A stretch of 64,000 nucleotides of DNA, from positions 62,001-126,000 of the forward strand of contig JABYQS010000099.1 of NCBI GenBank assembly GCA_022592435.1, read 5' to 3'. Of the stretch, positions 57,357-64,000 are shown in pieces (the first letter of the stretch is position 1; every line of letters starts with the position of its first letter). The DNA comes from Cerioporus squamosus (lineage: Eukaryota > Basidiomycota > Agaricomycetes > Polyporales > Polyporaceae). The notes beneath the pieces were generated by a model, which saw nothing but the letters and a program-made list of their open reading frames with translations, was not told the DNA's origin and made no database searches. A program made the translations under genes and the position numbers.

Positions 57357-60300
57357 TTATGAACGGCGCGAGCGACGTAGGACGTTCAACAGGCTACCTC
57401 TCTTGATGCGGAAGACGTACGTGCCGAGAAAGATCCAAGCGACCTGCGAGCACGGCCTATCAGCACTTCACTCATCGGACGACACAGACAGCCCAACAAT
57501 AGGGAGACTCACGTTGAAGCAGATGAACGCCACGAAGATGCCGACATCCCGCCAGTGGTGCGAGTAATAGATGTTGAAGCTCGACCCGAGGAACGCGTCC
57601 GTCGAGCTGAAGGAGCAATATCGGCATGCGCTCGTCTCTTCCGGATTCGCAAGGTACCCGCCCGCGAAGGAGATGAAGGGCCCCATATAGTTCGCGCACG
57701 ACATCCCCGAGGGCGGCTCAATCGTGACGAGCTCGACAGCGGAACACTCGATAGGCATCTTTCCGAGTGACTGGCCTAGCAGCGCCTCGATGAGGTAGGT
57801 GAACGGCGAAAGGTGGTACATCCATCGCCACCATCCGAGCTGGCTAAAGGGTTGCATGACGCCGTTGCTATATATGAGAACAATGACGGTTAGTATTGCT
57901 TTGACTCAGCAGGGAAGCGGGGGTTCGCATGACGTACAATATGAGCACGAAGGAGAAGAGGAAGCTGAACAGTAGGGCGGCGATTTCAGGGCTCGGCGAC
58001 ATAGATCCGACTGCCTGACTGATAGTCGAGTAGTACAGCGGTAAGCAGATGCCAAGAACTAAGTACGTGAAGCCGGCACGCGAGGAGGGAAATCCGACGG
58101 TCCAGTACCAGCACAGGAAATACAGCGAGGAACCGAGGATGTTCAGCGGGAGCTCGACGAGCAATTGCGACGTGACCAGGACTGTCCAGGTATACATTAT
58201 GCTGTGGCGCTCACGGACCTCGTAGATGTTGCGCATCGCGATGTATGGGACTTGCATCTGGTTGGCAGCCGCTACGCTAATGATCAAGGACATGAAAACC
58301 GCCTGGGTGAAGTTCGTATTGGTAAAGATCCAAGCAGCTTTGAAAAAAAGAAGTACTCACGAAGAGGTGATTCTGGGTGCCCTGAATGGTCGTCTTTGCC
58401 TTGAAGAACGTGAAGCCGATGAACAGAGCTGCCGCGCAATTGAGAGCCAATCTCGAGATAACGTAAGTCGGGTCGCGCCAGTAGGCCCGAGCGCCGCGCT
58501 TGAGCAAAAGGCCCAGCTGATACAACCATGTCGTCGGGTACTTGCTGTGAAGTCGGATCTGCAGGGGCGGCTTGCTCCGGCCTTCCGAGTGGATGTGCTC
58601 AAGGTCCTCCTGGAGACGCGAGGCCTCGGGGGACCTCTGCCATGTTGTATACCAGTCGACGTCGGTGGTAGCAGTCGCACCAGCACCGATGACTTCCAAG
58701 ATGTACTCCGCCCTATATGGGAGCCCCAATTAGTGATAGACGTCATATCAATAAATGGAGAACTGACGGATTCTCAGCGTCATCGCACTTGCGTGCGCCG
58801 TTACTCTCGAAGTAGTTGATAAGGATGCTTGAGCGCGGGCCAATATCGCCAAAGTAGACGGTCTGTCCACCCATTTTGAGCAGCAGCAGCCGGTCGAATA
58901 CCTGGAACAGCTCCGCCGAAGGTTGGTGGATCGTGCAGACGATAGCCTGGCCGTTGTCGGCGAGGTCGCGGAGGAAGCTCGTGATGGCCCATGCGCTCTG
59001 CGAGTCGAGGCCGGAGGTAGGCTCGTCGAGGAAGATGAGCGACGGTTTTGCGACGAGCTCGACGGCAATGGTTGTTCGCTTGCGATGCTCGACGTCCAGT
59101 GAGCCAACGATCGCGTCGCCGTATGCCTCGAGACCGCACAATTTCAAAACCTTCTCCACGCTGCGACAGGCGATCAGTGCCCGTACAACTGCAATCAAAG
59201 GAGGAACATACTAAGCCTTCTTCTCTGCCAGAGAAACTCCCTTTGGCTGACGAAGGCATGCGGAGAAAAGAAGTGCCTCACGAACAGTCGCCGTCGGTTG
59301 ATGAGTATCCAGCTGCTGGCAGTAGCCACTGCATTGCCGATGGCGCGTTAATCAAGATGTTTAATATAACTGGAGGAGGCAGGGCAAGACATACGTATGA
59401 GCCTGGAAGTCATCTGGAAGCGGATGTCCGTTCATGTAACGGTCGCCGGTGACGACGCCGATAGTCGTGCGCTCGGCGAGAACGTTGAGCAGGGTCGTCT
59501 TCCCAGCACCGGACTCGCCCATGAGTGCTGTGAGCTTCCCGGGAGGCACATACCCAGAGACATCCTCCAGGAGCTGACGAGTATCGTGCTTGCTCACGGG
59601 CACAGTGTAGTTGAGGTGGTGGAACGAGAACGTGTTGTGAGTCTCGAGAGCCGCCTCCTTCAATTCCCGTTCGTTGAAGCTGTGATCGCCATTACTCGAC
59701 GGAGAGGCGGAGTTACCCTTCTCTTCGTCGGGCGAGATCTGCTTTGCAGCCTTGACGACATCTGCGTTAGAGCCACGCTTGAACAGCATGACGTTGGAAT
59801 CGCCCGCGAGGCGCTGGTTGACTTCGGTGAGCAAGAGGAGGATACCGACAAATCCAGCCCCAAAGGCGCAGAGTACACCGAAGTTCTACAGCACAGAGTC
59901 ATGAGCCTGGTCTGGACCAAGACGGTCTCGTACTTACCCGCCACAAGTTGTCGTAGGAGTAGTTGTATGCCAGCCAGACGTAGTTGTTGCCGTTGACGGT
60001 GTTGGAACCTGCGACCGAGCCGACTGTCGTACATACTTGGTTCGACACCGAGACATTCTCATAGCCTGGTCCCTGCGGGACCAACAAAGTGCATTCGGCG
60101 TTGATTGTATGGAACTCGTTGACCATCAGCGCTTCGAACCCATAGCGTAGGGGCTGCAACAAAATCAATACGGAAATGCACGCTATGAAAGTGCACTCAA
60201 CTCACATTGATCCAAGTAATCCACCTAAGAGCTCCGGTCATGTACGGCATCGGGAGAGTATAACCAGTGTAAAGCACCAGGATAAGCGTGCTCAGACCGG

Positions 60301-62645
60301 CGACGGCGGTCGCAGGCGCAGGACTCTTGAACGCTGCAGCGAGGGCACGGAACCAGGCCTTCATCGTGATCGTGTTGAGGAACGAGAACAGGAAGAAGAT
60401 GCTACATGCGCGTTAGTTCTAGTATGTTGCAGACGTCGAGAAGAAGTGTCACTTACAAGAACTGTCCAGCGGATTGCTGGAGACCGACGAGAAAGTAGAT
60501 GAGGAGGGCGAAGACGACTTGGACAATGAACGAGACGGGAATATCGACCAACGTGAGCGCGAGGCCTTCGACGAAAGGGTGGTACATCGCCGCGCGAGAC
60601 TGCCGGTGCACGATAGGCCGTTGCGCGAAGAGAGCCGGGATCTCCGCCATGGTCGACAGGGCCGCGAAGAGAAGGGAAAAGAATAGGACGCCACCCCGAG
60701 AGAAGAACGTCTGCGTGGTGTCGGACAAACGCAGGAAGACCGTACCAATGATTATGGCCTGGATAGTAAACGACGCGAGCTGGATCACCTGGGCCGCGAT
60801 ACCTCCACGAATGATTTGGACACGCCGGCGCATAAGTGCGCGCGCCTGCATAGGGATGGAGACGATGTAGGGACTCTTCTTGTTCGTATGCTTCGCGTGC
60901 TCGGCCTTGACGCTTTGCTTGTAATGAGTGACGCGCTCAGGCTTGCCGACGAACTGCTCGTGGTACGTGGCCATGTCTTCCCGATTGGCATGATAGATCT
61001 CGGACCTCCTGTAGTACTCGACGAACTCGGCTGCAGTCCGAGGCACACGGTTCTCGTATCCTTCCCGGACGATGCGACCGTTCGGGTCCGTGACTGTATC
61101 CCACCAATGAGCAACCGAGAGCGACCTGTATAGACAGGGTTACTTACTTGCGACGAGGAAGTCGGCAGTGGTCTGCCGGTTGGCAGGTTCGTAGCCCATG
61201 TCGATGAAGTACTGACGCGCCTGATTCGCCGGTCCGAAGTACACCTGCTTGCCCTCGTAGATGACGCAGACCTTGTCGAAATGCTCATACAACTGCTCGC
61301 CCGCTTGGTAGATGGTAGCGATGGTAGACTGCCGGGCAATGTCGGTGGCAATGCGAAGTGCCTGAACGAACTCCAGCGCAGTAGACGAGCTAGAGGACGA
61401 GATAGTTAGCGGGGATGTATGAGCAGGAGTGGGGAACGCATACTCAAGGCCACGCGTCGAGTTATCCCATGAATGCAGCTTGCTGCGACTCGCAAGGGCC
61501 TCGCTGATCGAGACGCGTTTCTTCTCACCACCAGAAACGCCGTGAACAGATGCATCGCCAACGTGGGTATCCTTGACGTGACGGAGACCGAAGACAGTCT
61601 CCAGGACCTCGACGAATAGGTTCACGTGGGTCTCGCGGGACATTCCATCAAGGCGAGTTCGAGGCGTACGGTGCTGGCGGCAAAGCGAAGCGTTTGGTCA
61701 ACGGTGAGGGTGGGGAAGTGGACGTCATCTTCTGGGCAATACTGCACGTCTCCGCGGTAATGCGACTCAACGTGTTCTGGGGAGAGTGAGTCATACCATA
61801 CATCGCCTTCAACTGCATGATAGTCCTGCCGCTGGTTTGCCAAAACCCTCAACAATGTGCTGCACCCGGACCCTGGTCGCCCGAGAACGCCTTTCGGGCG
61901 TAACAAAATTCAATCAGCAAGTGATACTAGGCGAATGGCCAAGTTGTTGCTCACATAGCATCTCCCCGGTCTCACCACACCATCGAAGTCGCTCAAAAGG
62001 TTCCTAGTTGCCGGATGTAATCTACTTCGAAAATCATGAAGAAGGTTGAGGGGGTTCAGCGACGATCCGAACGTTTCCTGATAAGAAGCTGATGCCCCAA
62101 CGCCAACTACCCGGAGATCTTGAAACACGACCCCTAACTCACGCCGCTTGATGTCCGATTCATCCAGCCTGAATTGGGAGTCAGTGCACGCACAATGGAC
62201 GTGATGAAAGCTCGCACTTCTTCATGACATTTCGGAGCGTCTTCTCCAAGTCGAAAGAGCCAGCATTGGGGACCACAAGCGTCATATCCGAAGGCATCGA
62301 GTGGGTGAGCCGCTTCTCAATACCTCCGGATATTTCGGCATGGAGCGGGGGACGCGACCGTGCTTGCGATGTTTCTGAGAGTGTTCTGCGTAAGAGATGC
62401 TCGACTCCCTCCGGATCGAAGAATCCGACGTGTACGTGAGAGCTACTGGATGTTTGGCGTGATAGAGGGTGCCCGTCGGTAGGCAAGACGAGGGATGGTG
62501 TGTCTTCTAACCGCCCGCTGTCTTCCTCGGGATTGCGTATGTTAGCTTGCGCATGTGGTGTGATAGCATGTGAAGTGTTATTCAGTTCGGGAACAAGTTT
62601 GGGTTGTCCGAGAGACTCAAGATGAGCGGGATCAGTGGGCATCAT
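57357..62645 (-). CDS. PDR-type (ABCG) multidrug efflux ABC transporter, copy 2, with one frame break
   Basis: This is a paralogue of the transporter at 9.0-14.3 kb, with the same NBD-TMD-NBD-TMD order and the same intron positions wherever compared. The start is [23 protein letters not shown]1 has [27 protein letters not shown] and [13 protein letters not shown]2 has [44 protein letters not shown] and [16 protein letters not shown]. The C-terminal exon is [20 protein letters not shown], ending RRSRRS, longer than in copy 1. In NBD1 the frame breaks at 61670-61671: LRFAAST is followed out of frame by [15 protein letters not shown], the equivalent of [14 protein letters not shown] in copy 1. 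One more base there restores the whole protein. A 38-nt intron (GTACGC..GCGAG) could also restore the frame but is below usual length and absent from copy 1. All other exons look functional. Confidence 0.85.
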
Positions 62646-62691
62646 TAGAGGAGAAGGTGTGTGGTCAGTACGATCTTGGATGTGCGGGTAC

Positions 62692-62696
62692 TATAT
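62692..62696 (-). promoter_or_regulatory. TATA-like box of PDR copy 2
   Basis: ATATA on the minus strand lies about 47 nt before the start codon at 62645, giving a very short leader. Confidence 0.35.
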
Positions 62697-62732
62697 GGCA
62701 GCGTCCCTCAGACTAAAGCAAGGCCAGATGCG

Positions 62733-62738
62733 CCGCGG
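62733..62738. promoter_or_regulatory. CCGCGG palindrome upstream of PDR copy 2
   Basis: The string CAGCCGCGG on the minus strand is the same as that upstream of PDR copy 1. It lies about 37 nt upstream of the TATA-like box. It fits the CCG..CGG core bound by Zn2Cys6 regulators. Confidence 0.35.
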
Positions 62739-63801
62739 CTGGGACGGGACTCGGTGAGGGGCACACGAGCCGTGACGAGTCGTAGGACGCAGATCAAGAC
62801 GGCAGCTTTGAGCATCTAGGTCCCGATACAACCGCGCTACAGCACTGGATAGAGTGCTGTTGACATTGCAGAGCCTTCAGCAAGAGACACATGCTTACGC
62901 TGCGGCGCCGTGGAACGGCGCAACTCGTCATGCACGGGGCCCGACGGGGAATCTGCCACGCAATGGAGCCTCCTCAGCAAGGCTCCTCTAGAATCCAGGC
63001 CGAGACGCGCTCACCACATTGGCCCAGAGTCCGAAAAGGAGCCATCCTATACTCCTCCGATGATCAAGCAGACATCACCTTCTCATTCAGCGCGAGATGA
63101 AGATGTGTTAATACGTCCTTCGGTACTTCGTTGCACAACTTAGAGGTGAAGTTCGCCATAACCTCTCTGCTTGAACGGGGTACATAGGTGTCGGGAGCAC
63201 CTCAATCAGAACGCCCGAAGTTCTAGACTGGGATGGTCCCCAGAGTATTTCACCCGCGATACTTAATCCTGCAAAGTATACAACATCATCTTGGTATGCA
63301 CAGGTGGAGGAAGACTTACATGTTACACCGTACAGCCATGGTCATGCGGTGGTAAGCCAGGTGGGCGGGTTGTTTCGAAAGACGATCCGTTCGGCGTCCT
63401 ATGGCGGTCCTGCGTGTAACTGGATTTCAACTGAACGAAAATTGGCGTTCCGACCTCTATATTGCAGCACTAGACCGTAGACCTGCGAACTCGAAGACGG
63501 TGTAAGCAATTGAGTTGTGAAATTGTAGAACGGACGAGAACAAGCAGAGGGTCTCAAGCGCCGCCATGCGGGCTTCAAAAACGTGTTCTGAAGACGCAGC
63601 GGAGTTTGGTTCCTTGGGCGTCGGCCAGAAGCTCCGCCACAACAGCGCAACAGCGTGGTCGGCGGGCAGTCTCGCCGTCACTTCTCACACTGCCATACCA
63701 ACGGCGCCGCTACGCTCGCCCTCCTCCCCTCCTTTTCTTTCTCTTGAACAACCAGGAAGCTCCTACACCGTACGGGGAGCACCTCGGTGCAGCTCACCAC
63801 C

Positions 63802-64000
63802 ATGAACCGGCAGTCGACCATGCATCAGCAGCTCGAGAATGTCACGGACCTCGCAACGCTCTCGCCCGTCTCGGAAGACATCATCGTCTCATGCATCCGC
63901 GAGCGGTTTATGACGGACAACATCTACACCAACATTGGCACCTCGGCATTAGTCGCAGTAAACCCCCACAAGTATGTTCCCAGTAATTCCGACGCGGTCC
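63802..64000 (+). CDS. Chitin synthase with myosin motor-like domain, N-terminal part (cut by window edge)
   Basis: Only the first exon is in the window. It starts MNRQSTMHQQLENVTDLATL and runs through SPVSEDIIVSCIRERFMTDN to TSALVAVNPHK, where an intron donor (GTATGT) follows. TDLATLSPVSEDIIVSCIRE followed by IYTNIGTSALVAVNPHK is the N-terminal myosin-head pattern of fungal class V/VII chitin synthases, which carry chitin synthase to growing tips on actin. A stand-alone myosin is less likely because the usual SH3-like N-terminus is missing and the ATG directly precedes the head. The catalytic part should lie beyond position 64000. Confidence 0.75.
   Translation, partial: MNRQSTMHQQLENVTDLATLSPVSEDIIVSCIRERFMTDNIYTNIGTSALVAVNPHKYVPSNSDAV

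Larger units (their letters stand above)
62646..63801. other. Divergent promoter region
   Basis: It lies between PDR copy 2 (minus) and the chitin synthase gene (plus). The right end is pyrimidine-rich, as in fungal leaders. Short ORFs inside show no family similarity. Confidence 0.5.

Overview
The window reads as nuclear DNA of a basidiomycete fungus, most likely an agaricomycete. Genes are packed on both strands and broken by many 45-70 nt introns with GT..AG ends, promoters are short with occasional TATA boxes, and the protein set fits: fungal PDR-type ABC transporters, a membrane-anchored multicopper oxidase, a P450 with decayed neighbours, an F-box relic and a myosin-motor chitin synthase. 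The species cannot be named from sequence alone.

Layout. 0.4-4.2 kb: housekeeping genes (tubulin cofactor C, the RING-box protein RBX1, a conserved fungal protein that looks mitochondrial). 4.2-9.0 kb: almost gene-free, with one small cysteine-rich ORF. 9.0-14.3 kb (+): a full PDR transporter. 15.7-27.4 kb (+): one giant gene for a PH-domain, Ser/Pro-rich, RS-like, coiled-coil protein. 28.0-35.4 kb: conserved cell-biology genes (CDF zinc-transporter subunit, PAP2/dolichyldiphosphatase, PP2A activator PTPA, nucleolar SURF6). 36.0-40.6 kb (-): an a-factor-exporter (Ste6) type ABC transporter. 42.0-44.5 kb (-): a multicopper oxidase with an N-terminal membrane anchor. 45.4-49.3 kb: one intact P450 flanked by pieces of tandem P450 pseudogenes. 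49.5 kb (-): a 44-codon ORF that looks like a lipopeptide mating-pheromone precursor. 51.6-57.2 kb: an MDR oxidoreductase, a carnosine N-methyltransferase and a decayed F-box gene. 57.4-62.6 kb (-): a second PDR transporter, paralogous to the first and in inverted orientation. 63.8 kb (+): the start of a myosin-like chitin synthase, cut by the window edge.

How the genes may work together. The two PDR pumps form an inverted paralogous pair 43 kb apart and share a CCGCGG palindrome upstream, which suggests common drug-response control. The Ste6-type exporter and the pheromone-like ORF lie 9 kb apart. The exporter promoter has a cluster of ACAAT cores of the kind bound by HMG-box mating regulators. 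The pheromone-like ORF ends in CVIA, the CaaX box of yeast a-factor, but one extra Trp codon follows it, so as it stands it should not be prenylated. Export and pheromone may belong to one mating-signalling function, but no STE3 receptor was found here.

Quality caution. Several well-conserved genes (CDF transporter, SURF6, Ste6-like, PDR copy 2, the giant gene) carry frame breaks, and most are explained exactly by loss of one base in a short homopolymer. This looks more like assembly indels than mass pseudogenisation. CDS spans are given from start to stop including introns; exon borders were inferred by eye from splice signals and family conservation.
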